In this document: positions 31,736 to 41,291 of the stretch, piece by piece | Position numbering within the stretch: position 1 is the stretch's first letter | Layout: every line of letters starts with the position of its first letter | Source of the DNA: Vibrio zhanjiangensis | GTDB lineage: Bacteria > Pseudomonadota > Gammaproteobacteria > Enterobacterales > Vibrionaceae | Assembly (NCBI RefSeq): GCF_030161235.1 | Contig: NZ_BSPW01000028.1 | Location: forward strand, 1 to 56,443 | Length of the DNA stretch: 56,443 nucleotides | Direction: 5' to 3' | Translations under genes and position numbers: made by a program | The notes under the pieces: generated by a model | Told to the model about the DNA's origin: nothing | What the model saw: only the letters and a program-made list of their open reading frames with translations | The model's database searches: none

Positions 31736-33091
31736 ATGCTCGATGATCTCATTAAGAAATGGGTGATATTAATGGTAGGCATAACTTTTTCGGCGCCATT
31801 TGTTTACGCCAGTAATAAAGCTTCCTATGAATCCGACATTCAAGAAATCGATTCCAGTGATAAGAAATTGTCACTCAATGTTGACGATATTCCGGTACGT
31901 AGCGTATTACAGCAGCTCGCAGACTACAGTGATTTTAATATAGTGGTATCTGATTCTGTCTCTGGGACGCTGACACTAAAAGTCAATGACGTGTTTTGGG
32001 CGGAATTGCTCGATATGATTTTAGTCGTCAAAGGACTGCAAAAGCGTCGAATCGGCGATAGCTTATTGGTGTTCAACGAATCTGAATCAAGCATGATAAA
32101 TAATGCGTTGTCACCTGACACGCAATCGCTTGAATCTACCATTATTGCGATGAAATTTGCTAATGCAACCGACATTGCTGCCATGCTGGGAAGTGAAGCG
32201 ACCACTTCCATGTTGTCTGCACGTGGTTCGATTTCAGTAGATGCAAGGACGAATGCCCTTTTGATTCGCGACTATGCAGCAAACATTCGGGCCATGAAAC
32301 CCATCATTTCGGCTTTGGACGTACCCGTAAAACAGGTTCAGATAGAGGCGCGAATCATCAGTCTCAATGAAGGCGATTTACAAGAACTTGGGGTGCGCTG
32401 GGGATTGAATGGTCAAAAAGGCCATTACGCGATTGGTGGATCTATTGAAAATAATTTATCAAACATTAGCTTATATTCAGATGGTGAAGACACTCTTGAT
32501 GGTTTGCTTAATGTCGATCTTGCAGTGACATCCAACACGGCCTCGACAATTGCTTTTCAAGTCGCTAAATTGAGTAGTGGGATTTTGCTTGATCTCGAGC
32601 TATCCGCTTTGCAAAGGGAAGCAAGAGCTGAAGTGATCTCTAGCCCGCGTTTGATCACAACCAATAAACAGCCTGCTTATATAGAGCAGGGTACGGAAAT
32701 TCCGTATTTGGAAGCAGCATCAAGTGGGGCAACCAGCGTTAATTTTAAAAAGGCCGTGCTCAGTCTTAAAGTCACACCTCAAATTACCGCTGACGATCGC
32801 TTAATTCTTGATTTGAAAGTGACTCAGGACAGGCCTGGGCAGGTTGTGAAAACTGGCACAGGGGAAGCCGTCGCAATAGATACTCAACGCATTGGTACTC
32901 AAGTGCTGGTTAACAATGGTCAAACCATAGTACTGGGAGGAATATATCAACATAGTGTCTCGGATGCGATAGAAAAGGTGCCACTGTTGGGGGATCTTCC
33001 ACTGCTCGGAGGGATTTTTCGTCGGAGTTATCAACAGATGGGTAAAAGTGAATTGTTTATTTTTGTCACACCAACTCTGATTACTCCATAG
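31736..33091 (+). CDS. pilQ: Short type IV pilus / DNA-uptake secretin PilQ (HofQ/ComE-like)
   Basis: PilQ is the outer-membrane secretin pore for the pilus and for DNA uptake. The 451-residue protein has a signal peptide (to about residue 25, ending VYAS). An STN/N-terminal secretin domain follows at about 43-105 (LSLNVDDIPVRSVLQQLADY), then an N1/KH-like domain at about 130-200, and the secretin barrel with VPLLGDLPLLGGIFRR near the end. It lacks the N-terminal AMIN domains found in long PilQ proteins, so it matches the short HofQ/ComE form. It closes the pilMNOPQ operon and aroK follows. Confidence 0.9.
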   Translation: MLDDLIKKWVILMVGITFSAPFVYASNKASYESDIQEIDSSDKKLSLNVDDIPVRSVLQQLADYSDFNIVVSDSVSGTLTLKVNDVFWAELLDMILVVKGLQKRRIGDSLLVFNESESSMINNALSPDTQSLESTIIAMKFANATDIAAMLGSEATTSMLSARGSISVDARTNALLIRDYAANIRAMKPIISALDVPVKQVQIEARIISLNEGDLQELGVRWGLNGQKGHYAIGGSIENNLSNISLYSDGEDTLDGLLNVDLAVTSNTASTIAFQVAKLSSGILLDLELSALQREARAEVISSPRLITTNKQPAYIEQGTEIPYLEAASSGATSVNFKKAVLSLKVTPQITADDRLILDLKVTQDRPGQVVKTGTGEAVAIDTQRIGTQVLVNNGQTIVLGGIYQHSVSDAIEKVPLLGDLPLLGGIFRRSYQQMGKSELFIFVTPTLITP

Positions 33092-33253
33092 AGCAATATT
33101 GGGAATGAAGAGTGTCTAAATTGCATGAAATATAACCATGAAAGACAATAGGTTCCCAATGAAATAGAAAAACAGATGAAAATAAATTTGCAATAGTGTC
33201 ACCTTACCTAGATAATTTCGGGTCTTATCACGAATTATCTGTGAGGAATTGGT

Positions 33254-33298
33254 GCCACGAGCATATCTTGGACCAGATATATCTGGTTTTCTTGTGGC
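33254..33298 (+). other. Composite hairpin in the aroK leader
   Basis: GCCACGAG (33254-33261) pairs with CTTGTGGC (33291-33298), with one G-U pair. Nested inside is the perfect palindrome CCAGATATATCTGG (33273-33286). It ends 37 bases before the aroK start. It could be a leader structure or the end of the pil transcript. Confidence 0.45.
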
Positions 33299-33335
33299 GA
33301 TGTCATTGAATTAACGTTGTAAATTACTGCTAAAC

Positions 33336-33854
33336 ATGGCTGAAAAACGCAATATTTTTCTTGTTGGCCCTATGGGTGCTGGCAAAAGTACAATTGGTAG
33401 ACATCTCGCTCAACAGCTTCACATGGAGTTTGTTGATTCGGATACCGTAATTGAAGAACGCACTGGAGCAGATATCGCTTGGGTATTTGACGTTGAAGGC
33501 GAAGACGGCTTTCGTGTGCGTGAAGAGAAGGTGATCAACGACCTGACAGAAGAACAAGGCATTGTTTTGGCGACAGGTGGTGGCTCTATCAAAAGTAAAG
33601 AAAACCGCAATCGTCTTTCTGCGCGCGGGATTGTTGTTTATTTAGAAACAACAATTGAAAAGCAACTTGCACGCACGAATCGTGACAAAAAACGTCCTCT
33701 GTTGCAGACGGACAACCCACGAGACGTGCTTGAGTCGCTGGCGGGTGAACGTAACCCTCTTTATGAGGAAATTGCGGACTACACGGTGCGAACTGACGAT
33801 CAAAGTGCAAAAGTGGTAGCCAACCAGATTGTAAAAATGCTAGAAGAACGTTAA
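33336..33854 (+). CDS. aroK: Shikimate kinase I AroK
   Basis: AroK phosphorylates shikimate in the aromatic amino-acid pathway. The 172-residue P-loop kinase shows GPMGAGKS at 11-18, [16 protein letters not shown] (shikimate-binding Asp), the RVREEKVI segment and GGGSI. Length equals that of E. coli AroK. It heads the aroK-aroB-damX-dam-rpe-gph-trpS cluster, which is conserved across enteric and Vibrio species. aroB follows after 31 bases. Confidence 0.97.
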   Translation: MAEKRNIFLVGPMGAGKSTIGRHLAQQLHMEFVDSDTVIEERTGADIAWVFDVEGEDGFRVREEKVINDLTEEQGIVLATGGGSIKSKENRNRLSARGIVVYLETTIEKQLARTNRDKKRPLLQTDNPRDVLESLAGERNPLYEEIADYTVRTDDQSAKVVANQIVKMLEER

Positions 33855-33885
33855 TACGTTAAATATTAGCAACTGGAGAATACCC

Positions 33886-34974
33886 ATGGAAAGGATTACG
33901 GTTTGTTTAGGCGAACGTAGCTATCCAATCTCAATTGGTGCCGGATTATTTGATGATCCGGCCCACCTTTCATTTTTATCAGCCAAACAAAAAGTTGTTG
34001 TGATTACTAATGTCACGGTTGCGCCCTTGTACGCTGAAAAAATACTCAATCTTCTTGAACACTTAGGTTGCAATGCATCGGTACTGCAACTGCCAGACGG
34101 TGAGCAATATAAGTCATTGGACACCTTCAATACGGTCATGAGTTATTTGCTCGAAGGCAATTTTGCCCGCGATGTGGTGGTGATTGCTCTTGGTGGTGGT
34201 GTTATCGGTGATTTGGTCGGTTTTTCCGCTGCATGTTACCAACGTGGTGTTGATTTTATCCAGATTCCGACAACTCTTCTGGCTCAAGTCGATTCATCGG
34301 TTGGTGGTAAAACGGCAGTCAACCATCCGTTGGGCAAAAATATGATAGGCGCGTTCTATCAGCCCAAGTCGGTCATCATCGACACGGAATGCCTTAAAAC
34401 CTTGCCTTTAAGAGAATTTTCTGCCGGTATTGCTGAAGTCATCAAATACGGAATTATCTATGACGGAGAATTTTTCGCTTGGCTGGAGGAAAATTTAGAC
34501 CGTCTATATGCACTAGATGAGCAGGCTTTGACTTACGCCATTTCACGTTGTTGCCAAATCAAAGCAGAGGTGGTGGCCAAAGATGAAAAAGAATCGGGAA
34601 TTAGAGCTTTATTAAACCTTGGGCATACATTCGGCCACGCGATTGAAGCAGAATTGGGTTATGGTAAGTGGCTGCATGGTGAGGCTGTCTCTTCTGGTAC
34701 CCTTATGGCGGCTAAAACAGCCGAGCTTCAGGGGCTTATCACCGAGCAGCAAGTAGGTCGAATACTCTCTATACTGAAGAAAGCGCAATTACCTGTGCAT
34801 ACGCCAGAGTCAATGAATTTTGACGACTTCATGAAACATATGATGCGTGACAAAAAAGTACTGTCTGGTGAACTGCGTTTGGTGTTACCTACTGGAATCG
34901 GTAGTGCTGAAGTTGTGAAAGGTGTGCCTGAATCGATTATTCGCCAAGCGATCGATTTTTGTCGCAATCTCTGA
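33886..34974 (+). CDS. aroB: 3-dehydroquinate synthase AroB
   Basis: AroB makes 3-dehydroquinate from DAHP, using NAD+ and a divalent metal. The 362-residue protein contains [35 protein letters not shown], and the metal ligands in [17 protein letters not shown] and LHGEAVSSG. Length equals that of E. coli AroB. It is co-directional with aroK and followed by damX after 42 bases. The good ribosome-binding site is AACTGGAG at 33870-33877. Confidence 0.97.
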   Translation: MERITVCLGERSYPISIGAGLFDDPAHLSFLSAKQKVVVITNVTVAPLYAEKILNLLEHLGCNASVLQLPDGEQYKSLDTFNTVMSYLLEGNFARDVVVIALGGGVIGDLVGFSAACYQRGVDFIQIPTTLLAQVDSSVGGKTAVNHPLGKNMIGAFYQPKSVIIDTECLKTLPLREFSAGIAEVIKYGIIYDGEFFAWLEENLDRLYALDEQALTYAISRCCQIKAEVVAKDEKESGIRALLNLGHTFGHAIEAELGYGKWLHGEAVSSGTLMAAKTAELQGLITEQQVGRILSILKKAQLPVHTPESMNFDDFMKHMMRDKKVLSGELRLVLPTGIGSAEVVKGVPESIIRQAIDFCRNL

Positions 34975-35016
34975 GTTGTTTGCTTTGGACAGTGGACTGT
35001 CATTAGGATGGTTTGA

Positions 35017-36528
35017 ATGAGTTTCACGCATGAATCCCGTGTTTTGGAGTTGGATTCTCAAGTAGAGCTACTTGAGCGCATGCAATTGCTGACTAATTTT
35101 GGTTCGAACTTAGTCACGGTTGGTGGCGCTCCGGGAGCGGGAAAATCGTGGTTGGCTCAGCGTTACTTGGAGGCGTGGGCAACGGATAAGAACCAATCTC
35201 TGCTTATGTGCCACCCAAATCAGGATGACCAGCAGCGCAGAACTATGATTCTTACGCAGCTTTTTTCCGAGCCTATGTTCGATCCGGTCGATCCTTTGAC
35301 TGAAAGTTTCTCTCGTCAAATCGGTGAAGAAGGCTGCGATGTGGTCATCGTGATTGATGATGCGCAGCAGTTAAAGGAGTCGTTTGTTTCTGAGTTGTGG
35401 ATGTTGGTGCTCGAAGCTCAGGAGCATCCGTCTTGGACAGTCAATGTGGTGTTATTTGCTCAATCCAACTCGCTTGATGTTCTGCTAACTCGGTTGAGTT
35501 ATGGTCAAGAACACAAGCCAATTGATCTAGATATAGATCCTTTGACCCAAGACGAGGCAGACCGATTCTTTGAGCACTTAGTGATTCGTTTTGTCGAAGA
35601 TGATAGAGAAAAGCGTGTGCGTAACGCATATCGTACCGTCGCCCTTCGGCCGGGTGACATTATGGCTTTAGGGGACCATAAAGTGGAAAAAAGGATTATT
35701 ATCCGTTCAATCATTGGCTCACCAGTGAATATTGCTTTACTTGTTTTCACTCTTCTTTTGTTTATTGGAGGAGGGTATTGGTGGTTGATGGGGCAGCCTT
35801 CCCCAGAAGAGAAGACCCAACAGGCGTTGCAGATGTCTGATGAACTAGTTATTCCAGTTTTGTCATCTGAACCCCAAGTTGATTCTTCTTCTCAAAAGCT
35901 TGAGTCACAACAAGAGATGGACACCGCTGGGATGTCGACAGAAGATGATTCGGAGGCTCTGCCACCCAAAGTAACCGAGCAAACGTCAAGTGTAGGAAAT
36001 ACGCAAGATGGCCAGCAGAGAGTTATTATCACCTCAGAAGTGGTTGATGCTCTCATCGAAGGTAAATCTGAACAAGCGAAAACCCCAGTTACAGCGGAAG
36101 CCCCAGTTGCAGAGAAAGAGGTGAGTAATCCAGGTATTCGTATTTTGCCCGCTGAACCTGACAAGGTATCAACAACAGATGCGGCAGTATCTGAACCGGT
36201 TGAGCCAGCCAAAGCGGTGATATCATTTTCGTTTACTAAAGATGAATTAAAAAACTTTTCATCTCGCAGCTACACGCTACAATTGGCTGCTGTTCAGTCT
36301 TTGCAAGAAGTACAGGCATTTTTGGACAAGCATAAACTGGCAGGCAGCGTGTATGTCTATCCAACGATACGTAATGACGCTGAGTGGTATATCATCACCT
36401 ATCAAAACTACCCGACGATTCAAGTTGCCAGAGATGCGGTGGAATCCTTACCTGCGGAATTGCAGCAATTGGACCCTTGGGCTAAATCACTCAGTCAAGT
36501 GCATCGAGAAATCGATCGAGTGAAATAA
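35017..36528 (+). CDS. damX: Cell division protein DamX, ATPase-like N-terminus and SPOR domain
   Basis: DamX is a septal-ring protein. The 503-residue product has an N-terminal AAA-type ATPase region (Walker A GGAPGAGKS 36-44, Walker B-like VVIVIDDAQ 109-117). A membrane helix follows at about 238-257, then a long acidic, serine/glutamine-rich periplasmic linker (about 260-415) and a C-terminal SPOR domain (about 425-500) that binds septal glycan. The order of domains matches E. coli DamX. It is the second SPOR-domain protein in the window, after FtsN. dam follows after 70 bases. Confidence 0.93.
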   Translation: MSFTHESRVLELDSQVELLERMQLLTNFGSNLVTVGGAPGAGKSWLAQRYLEAWATDKNQSLLMCHPNQDDQQRRTMILTQLFSEPMFDPVDPLTESFSRQIGEEGCDVVIVIDDAQQLKESFVSELWMLVLEAQEHPSWTVNVVLFAQSNSLDVLLTRLSYGQEHKPIDLDIDPLTQDEADRFFEHLVIRFVEDDREKRVRNAYRTVALRPGDIMALGDHKVEKRIIIRSIIGSPVNIALLVFTLLLFIGGGYWWLMGQPSPEEKTQQALQMSDELVIPVLSSEPQVDSSSQKLESQQEMDTAGMSTEDDSEALPPKVTEQTSSVGNTQDGQQRVIITSEVVDALIEGKSEQAKTPVTAEAPVAEKEVSNPGIRILPAEPDKVSTTDAAVSEPVEPAKAVISFSFTKDELKNFSSRSYTLQLAAVQSLQEVQAFLDKHKLAGSVYVYPTIRNDAEWYIITYQNYPTIQVARDAVESLPAELQQLDPWAKSLSQVHREIDRVK

Positions 36529-36598
36529 CGCTGAGTCGAGATGGAAAATATGTTACATTTCGCAGCCTTAATTTTGGTTGATTGATTTAGAGCATTAG

Positions 36599-37426
36599 AT
36601 GAAAAAGCAACGTGCCTTTCTCAAATGGGCTGGTGGAAAATACGGACTAGTTGAAGATATCCAGCGGTACCTACCAGAAGGGCGCAAGCTTGTGGAGCCA
36701 TTCGTAGGTGCTGGTTCCGTCTTTCTTAACACGGATTACGAACATTATCTTTTAGCCGATATCAATCCAGATCTGATTAATCTCTACAATTTATTAAAAG
36801 AGAAGCCGCAAGAATATATTTCAGAGGCGAGACGTTGGTTTATTGCAGAAAATAATCGTAAAGACGCGTATTTATCGATACGAGCAGAGTTTAACGGTAC
36901 AGACGATATCATGTATCGCTCACTGGCTTTCCTTTATATGAACCGCTTTGGCTTTAACGGTCTATGTCGTTACAACAAGAAAGGCGGCTTTAATGTTCCT
37001 TTTGGTTCGTACAAAAAACCCTATTTTCCTCAAGCTGAGCTAGAGTTTTTCGCAGATAAAGCCAAAAAAGCATCATTCGTTTGTGAAAGCTACCCAGAAA
37101 CTTTTAGGCGAGCTCGCAAAGGAAGTGTGGTTTATTGTGATCCTCCCTATGCGCCGTTATCGACAACTGCGAATTTTACCTCCTACTCTGGCAATGGGTT
37201 TACTTTGGATGATCAAGCTGCCTTAGCCGATGTGGCAGAAAAAGCCGCCAAGGAGCGACATATCCCCGTTTTGATTTCGAATCACGACACCACGCTGACA
37301 CGTCGTTTATATCACGGTGCAGAGCTTAATGTCGTCAAAGTGAAACGTACCATTAGCCGTAATGGTTCAGGACGCAACAAAGTTGATGAGTTATTGGCTC
37401 TGTTTAAACCGAGCGTTAATCGCTAG
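36599..37426 (+). CDS. dam: DNA adenine methylase Dam
   Basis: Dam methylates adenine in GATC and marks the old strand for mismatch repair and replication control. In Vibrio it is essential because of the two-chromosome replication system. The 275-residue protein has the AdoMet motif LKWAGGK (8-14), VEPFVGAGSVF (32-42) and the catalytic DPPY at 181-184, matching E. coli numbering. It sits between damX and rpe as in E. coli. Confidence 0.97.
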   Translation: MKKQRAFLKWAGGKYGLVEDIQRYLPEGRKLVEPFVGAGSVFLNTDYEHYLLADINPDLINLYNLLKEKPQEYISEARRWFIAENNRKDAYLSIRAEFNGTDDIMYRSLAFLYMNRFGFNGLCRYNKKGGFNVPFGSYKKPYFPQAELEFFADKAKKASFVCESYPETFRRARKGSVVYCDPPYAPLSTTANFTSYSGNGFTLDDQAALADVAEKAAKERHIPVLISNHDTTLTRRLYHGAELNVVKVKRTISRNGSGRNKVDELLALFKPSVNR

Positions 37427-37526
37427 CGATATTTCTCTTATCTAAGCTATCTTAAACGCTTTTGCTTGGGTAGAATGGGAACCAATCAGTCTTTTGGGCT
37501 TGCCCACATTCACATAGAGGTTTGGT

Positions 37527-38198
37527 ATGAAAGATTTCCTTATCGCTCCATCGATATTGTCTGCGGATATGGCGCGTCTTGGTGAGGACGTTGACAAGGT
37601 TCTTGCTGCAGGTGCTGATGTGGTTCATTTTGACGTGATGGACAATCATTATGTACCAAACCTAACTTTTGGTGCTCCAATTTGCCAAGCACTGCGCGAT
37701 TACGGTATCACGGCACCCATTGATGTCCATTTGATGGTGAAACCAGTAGATCGCATCATTCCTGATTTTGCTCAAGCTGGCGCTTCTATGATCACCTTTC
37801 ATATCGAAGCTTCTGAGCATGTTGATCGTACTTTGCAGCTTATCAAACAACATGGCTGTAAAGCTGGCGTTGTGTTAAATCCTGCCACACCTTTGTCTCA
37901 TCTAGAGTACATTATGGACAAGCTGGATATGATTTTGCTCATGTCAGTCAATCCAGGATTTGGCGGTCAGTCATTTATTCCCAACACACTCGATAAGCTC
38001 AGAGCGGTGCGTAAGTTGATTGATGACTCTGGACATGATATCCGTTTGGAAATTGATGGTGGGGTTAAAGTCGATAATATCAAAGAAATTGCTCAAGCTG
38101 GCGCAGATATGTTTGTTGCGGGTTCGGCAATTTTTAACCAACCAGACTATAAACAGGTCATTGACCAAATGCGAGCAGAGTTAGCCAAGGTAAGATAA
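37527..38198 (+). CDS. rpe: Ribulose-phosphate 3-epimerase Rpe
   Basis: Rpe interconverts ribulose 5-phosphate and xylulose 5-phosphate in the pentose phosphate pathway. The 223-residue TIM-barrel protein has [14 protein letters not shown] at the start, [35 protein letters not shown] and EIDGGV, all metal- or phosphate-binding segments of the family. gph begins four bases after its stop, so the two are tightly coupled. Confidence 0.97.
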   Translation: MKDFLIAPSILSADMARLGEDVDKVLAAGADVVHFDVMDNHYVPNLTFGAPICQALRDYGITAPIDVHLMVKPVDRIIPDFAQAGASMITFHIEASEHVDRTLQLIKQHGCKAGVVLNPATPLSHLEYIMDKLDMILLMSVNPGFGGQSFIPNTLDKLRAVRKLIDDSGHDIRLEIDGGVKVDNIKEIAQAGADMFVAGSAIFNQPDYKQVIDQMRAELAKVR

Positions 38199-38202
38199 TT
38201 CA

Positions 38203-38889
38203 ATGAGTAGTATTAAATTGATCGCTTTTGATCTCGATGGCACCTTACTTGATAGTGTGCCAGATCTTGCTGTTGCAGCAGAGCAAACTGTCAAGGCTTT
38301 GGGCTTCCCGAGTGTCACAGAAGAGCAGGTACGTGACTATGTCGGTAATGGTGCCGATGTTCTTATCGCAAGAGCCTTGAGTCGCAGCCTTGCCGTAAAC
38401 CCAGATTTAGATGCAGAGCTTCTCGACAAAGCTCGTCAGCTATTTGATGACTATTATGAGAAAAGCGGCCATCAACTTAGCCACCTTTATTCTCAAGTTA
38501 GGGAAACCCTTGAGCAACTTTATCAGGCAGGGTTTGTCTTAGCATTGGTGACCAATAAACCGTCTAAGTTTGTGCCTGAAGTGTTGAAAAAGCATCGAAT
38601 TGATACTTTTTTTGCTGACGTCATTGGTGGTGATACGTTTTCGGATAAAAAGCCTAGTCCCGTTGCGCTTAATTGGTTGCTGAATAAGTACCATTTGCAG
38701 CCACAACAAATGCTGATGGTGGGGGATTCAAAGAACGATATTTTAGCGGCAAAAAATGCTGGCTGTTTATCATTTGGATTGACTTATGGCTACAATCACG
38801 GTGAGCCGATCTCAGATTCTCAGCCAGATTTTGTCTCTGACTGCATCACTGATTTGGTCGATGTGGTTCAGGTTTGTGCACACTTGTAA
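38203..38889 (+). CDS. gph: Phosphoglycolate phosphatase Gph
   Basis: Gph removes phosphate from 2-phosphoglycolate, a by-product of oxidative DNA damage repair. The 228-residue HAD-family enzyme has the nucleophile motif FDLDGTLLDS (Asp10, Asp12), a cap domain from about residue 20 to 90, motif II VTNKPS and motif IV MLMVGDSKNDILAAKNAG. It is shorter than E. coli Gph (252 residues). It follows rpe with a four-base gap, and trpS is next, beyond a weak terminator or leader. Confidence 0.95.
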   Translation: MSSIKLIAFDLDGTLLDSVPDLAVAAEQTVKALGFPSVTEEQVRDYVGNGADVLIARALSRSLAVNPDLDAELLDKARQLFDDYYEKSGHQLSHLYSQVRETLEQLYQAGFVLALVTNKPSKFVPEVLKKHRIDTFFADVIGGDTFSDKKPSPVALNWLLNKYHLQPQQMLMVGDSKNDILAAKNAGCLSFGLTYGYNHGEPISDSQPDFVSDCITDLVDVVQVCAHL

Positions 38890-38930
38890 CAAAAGATCTT
38901 CCAAAATACTCGTTAATGAGTACACTGAGT

Positions 38931-38970
38931 AAACCGCGTGGCAAAGTAAGCTATGCGGTTTTTCATTTTT
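38931..38970 (+). terminator. Weak terminator or attenuator between gph and trpS
   Basis: AAACCGC (38931-38937) and GCGGTTT (38955-38961) form a stem with a 17-base loop, followed by TTCATTTTT. The loop is long, so partial read-through into trpS is likely. Confidence 0.5.
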
Positions 38971-38997
38971 AGATTAAGAAGTCAAGGAATTATTCCC

Positions 38998-40014
38998 ATG
39001 AGCAAGCCCATTGTATTGAGTGGTGTTCAACCTTCAGGTGAACTAAGTATCGGTAACTACTTGGGTGCTCTACGTCAATGGCACCAGATGCAAGACGATT
39101 ATGATTGCCAGTATTGCGTGGTAGATCTTCATGCGATAACGGTTCGTCAAGATCCCAAAGCACTGCATGAAGCGACGTTAGATGCGTTGGCTATTTGTTT
39201 AGCCGTTGGTGTTGACCCACAAAAGAGCACGTTATTTGTTCAGTCTCATGTCCCAGAGCATGCGCAATTGGGCTGGCTTCTTAACTGTTATACTCAGATG
39301 GGTGAGCTAAGTCGAATGACTCAGTTTAAGGATAAATCTGCTCGTTATGCCAATGATGTGAATGCAGGCTTATTTGGTTACCCAGTTTTGATGGCAGCGG
39401 ATATTTTATTGTACGGTGCCAATCAGGTTCCGGTAGGGAACGATCAAAAGCAGCACTTGGAACTGGCGCGTGACATTGCGACGCGTTTCAACAATATCTA
39501 TGCGCCGGACTCACCGATTTTTACGATTCCTGAGCCATACATTCCAACAGTCAATGCGCGTGTTATGAGCTTGCAGGATGCAACGAAGAAAATGTCCAAA
39601 TCGGACGATAACCGTAAAAATGTCATCACCTTGTTAGAAGAACCAAAATCGATTATTAAGAAGATCAACAAGGCGCAAACTGACACGGAAACACCGCCAC
39701 GTATTGCTCATGACTGGGATAATAAAGCGGGTATTTCTAACTTAATGGGATTGTATTCAGCGGCAACAGGAATGAGCTTTGAAGAAATTGAAGCCCAGTA
39801 TAAAGGGGTGGAAATGTATGGCCCATTTAAGAAAGATGTTGGTGAAGCTATCGTTGCGATGCTTGAGCCAATTCAAGCGCAATACCGTCGTATTCGTGAA
39901 GATCGTGCCTATATGGATAGCGTAATGAAACAAGGTTCTGAGAAAGCTTCCGAGCGCGCGGCGCAAACCTTGAGCAAGGTATACAAAGCTGTCGGTTTTG
40001 TTACTCGTCCATAG
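38998..40014 (+). CDS. trpS: Tryptophanyl-tRNA synthetase TrpS
   Basis: TrpS charges tRNA-Trp. The 338-residue class I synthetase has the HIGH-equivalent [14 protein letters not shown] near the start and the KMSKS loop (KKMSKSDDN), both diagnostic. I chose ATG 38998 ([11 protein letters not shown]), which follows AAGGA at 38984-38988; the open frame extends 15 codons further without similarity. It ends the aroK-trpS cluster at a strong bidirectional terminator. Confidence 0.97.
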   Translation: MSKPIVLSGVQPSGELSIGNYLGALRQWHQMQDDYDCQYCVVDLHAITVRQDPKALHEATLDALAICLAVGVDPQKSTLFVQSHVPEHAQLGWLLNCYTQMGELSRMTQFKDKSARYANDVNAGLFGYPVLMAADILLYGANQVPVGNDQKQHLELARDIATRFNNIYAPDSPIFTIPEPYIPTVNARVMSLQDATKKMSKSDDNRKNVITLLEEPKSIIKKINKAQTDTETPPRIAHDWDNKAGISNLMGLYSAATGMSFEEIEAQYKGVEMYGPFKKDVGEAIVAMLEPIQAQYRRIREDRAYMDSVMKQGSEKASERAAQTLSKVYKAVGFVTRP

Positions 40015-40033
40015 AAAACACCTATTTCAGTCA

Positions 40034-40063
40034 AAAAAACGGACTTAACCAAGTCCGTTTTTT
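40034..40063. terminator. Bidirectional terminator between trpS and trmL
   Basis: AAAAAACGGACTT (40034-40046), a four-base loop and AAGTCCGTTTTTT (40051-40063) form a perfect stem with T-runs on both strands, serving both convergent genes. Confidence 0.93.
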
Positions 40064-40083
40064 CTATCCCTGAGCCCACTCAT

Positions 40084-40560
40084 TTATTGAGCGCCAGCAA
40101 AGTCCATTTGACGCCACGCTTCAAACGCTATGATAGCAACCGCGTTGGACAGGTTTAAACTACGAGCGTCTGGCATCATGGGAATGCGTATTCTCTGTTC
40201 CATTGGCAGGCTCTCAATGAGCTCTGCGGGTAAGCCCCGAGTTTCAGGACCAAATAATAGTACATCACCTTGCTCAAATTGAGCATCGACATGATGCCCC
40301 GTTGTTTTTGTTGTACAGGCAAAAATACGGTAGGTGTCATGCCTTGCTTCAAGATGATCAACGAATGCTTGGTAGTTGTTGTGCCGAGTGACACGTGCAA
40401 GGTCGTGATAGTCTAAACCGGCACGACGTACTTTTTTCTCTTCCAAATCAAAACCAAGCGGCTCAATAAGATGAAGGTTGGCACCACAATTGGCACATAG
40501 GCGGATGATGTTACCAGTATTTGGAGCAATTTCTGGCTCGTACAAAGCGATATCAAACAT
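40084..40560 (-). CDS. trmL: tRNA (cytidine/uridine-2'-O-)-methyltransferase TrmL
   Basis: TrmL methylates the 2'-O of nucleotide 34 in two leucine tRNAs. The 158-residue SPOUT-family protein has [19 protein letters not shown] at the start, FGPETRGLP and the C-terminal knot [18 protein letters not shown]. In E. coli trmL follows cysE; here it is 28 kb from cysE and sits between trpS and sodA. Upstream there are 83 bases to the sodA stop. Confidence 0.95.
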   Translation of the reverse strand: MFDIALYEPEIAPNTGNIIRLCANCGANLHLIEPLGFDLEEKKVRRAGLDYHDLARVTRHNNYQAFVDHLEARHDTYRIFACTTKTTGHHVDAQFEQGDVLLFGPETRGLPAELIESLPMEQRIRIPMMPDARSLNLSNAVAIIAFEAWRQMDFAGAQ

Positions 40561-40643
40561 GATCTGGGTTTTGTTCTTGTTGACTGAGATGAGAAATTAT
40601 AAGGCGGCTTATCATCGCCGCCAAGTGGGTAAAGAGCATTTTG

Positions 40644-41261
40644 CTATTTATTCAGGGCAAGCGCTTGAGTGTAATTCTCGCCAATGGCATCCCAATCGAC
40701 CACATTCCACCACGCATCAATGTACTCTGGGCGGCGGTTTTGGTAACTGATGTAATAGGCATGCTCCCACACATCGAGTGCTAAAATAGGCTCACCTTGT
40801 TCAACGGCTACATCCATGAGAGGATTATCTTGATTGCTGGTTGAGGTGATTTTCAGTTGTCCATCTTTTACTATCAACCATACAAATCCTGACCCAAAAG
40901 TATTGATAGCGGCCTCAGCAAACAATTGCTGGAAGTTTGCGAAGCTGCCAAAAGTTGAGTTGATGTCATCTGCGAGTCTGCCGCTCGGTTTGCCGCCACC
41001 ATTTGGTGCCATGCAATTCCAGTACACAATGTGATTGTAGTAGCCCCCTCCATTATTTCGTATCGCTGGAGAATGCTGCGAAATGTTGGCAAAAATGTCA
41101 TCTATCTTCGCAGACGCAAGTTCAGTATCTTTGATCGCAGCGATAAACTTGTCGAAGTAAGTTTTGTGGTGCTTGCTGTAATGTACTTCCATGGTTTTGG
41201 CATCAATATACGGTTCAAGTGAATCGTAAGCGTAAGGCAGTTCGGGAAACGTGTGCGACAT
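40644..41261 (-). CDS. sodA: Manganese superoxide dismutase SodA
   Basis: SodA converts superoxide to hydrogen peroxide. The 205-residue protein has metal ligands His27, His77, Asp163 (DVWEH) and His167. Gln144 in TSNQD and glycines at GGGYYNH favour the manganese class over iron. The start is ATG 41261 (MSHTFPELPYAYD): GAGGAG sits seven bases upstream, while the ATG two codons earlier is too close to it. A Fur-type box overlaps the end of cpxA just upstream, which fits iron-dependent repression as for E. coli sodA. Confidence 0.95.
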   Translation of the reverse strand: MSHTFPELPYAYDSLEPYIDAKTMEVHYSKHHKTYFDKFIAAIKDTELASAKIDDIFANISQHSPAIRNNGGGYYNHIVYWNCMAPNGGGKPSGRLADDINSTFGSFANFQQLFAEAAINTFGSGFVWLIVKDGQLKITSTSNQDNPLMDVAVEQGEPILALDVWEHAYYISYQNRRPEYIDAWWNVVDWDAIGENYTQALALNK

Positions 41262-41291
41262 AGTCATTCTCCTCAATCTAGAGGATATAGG

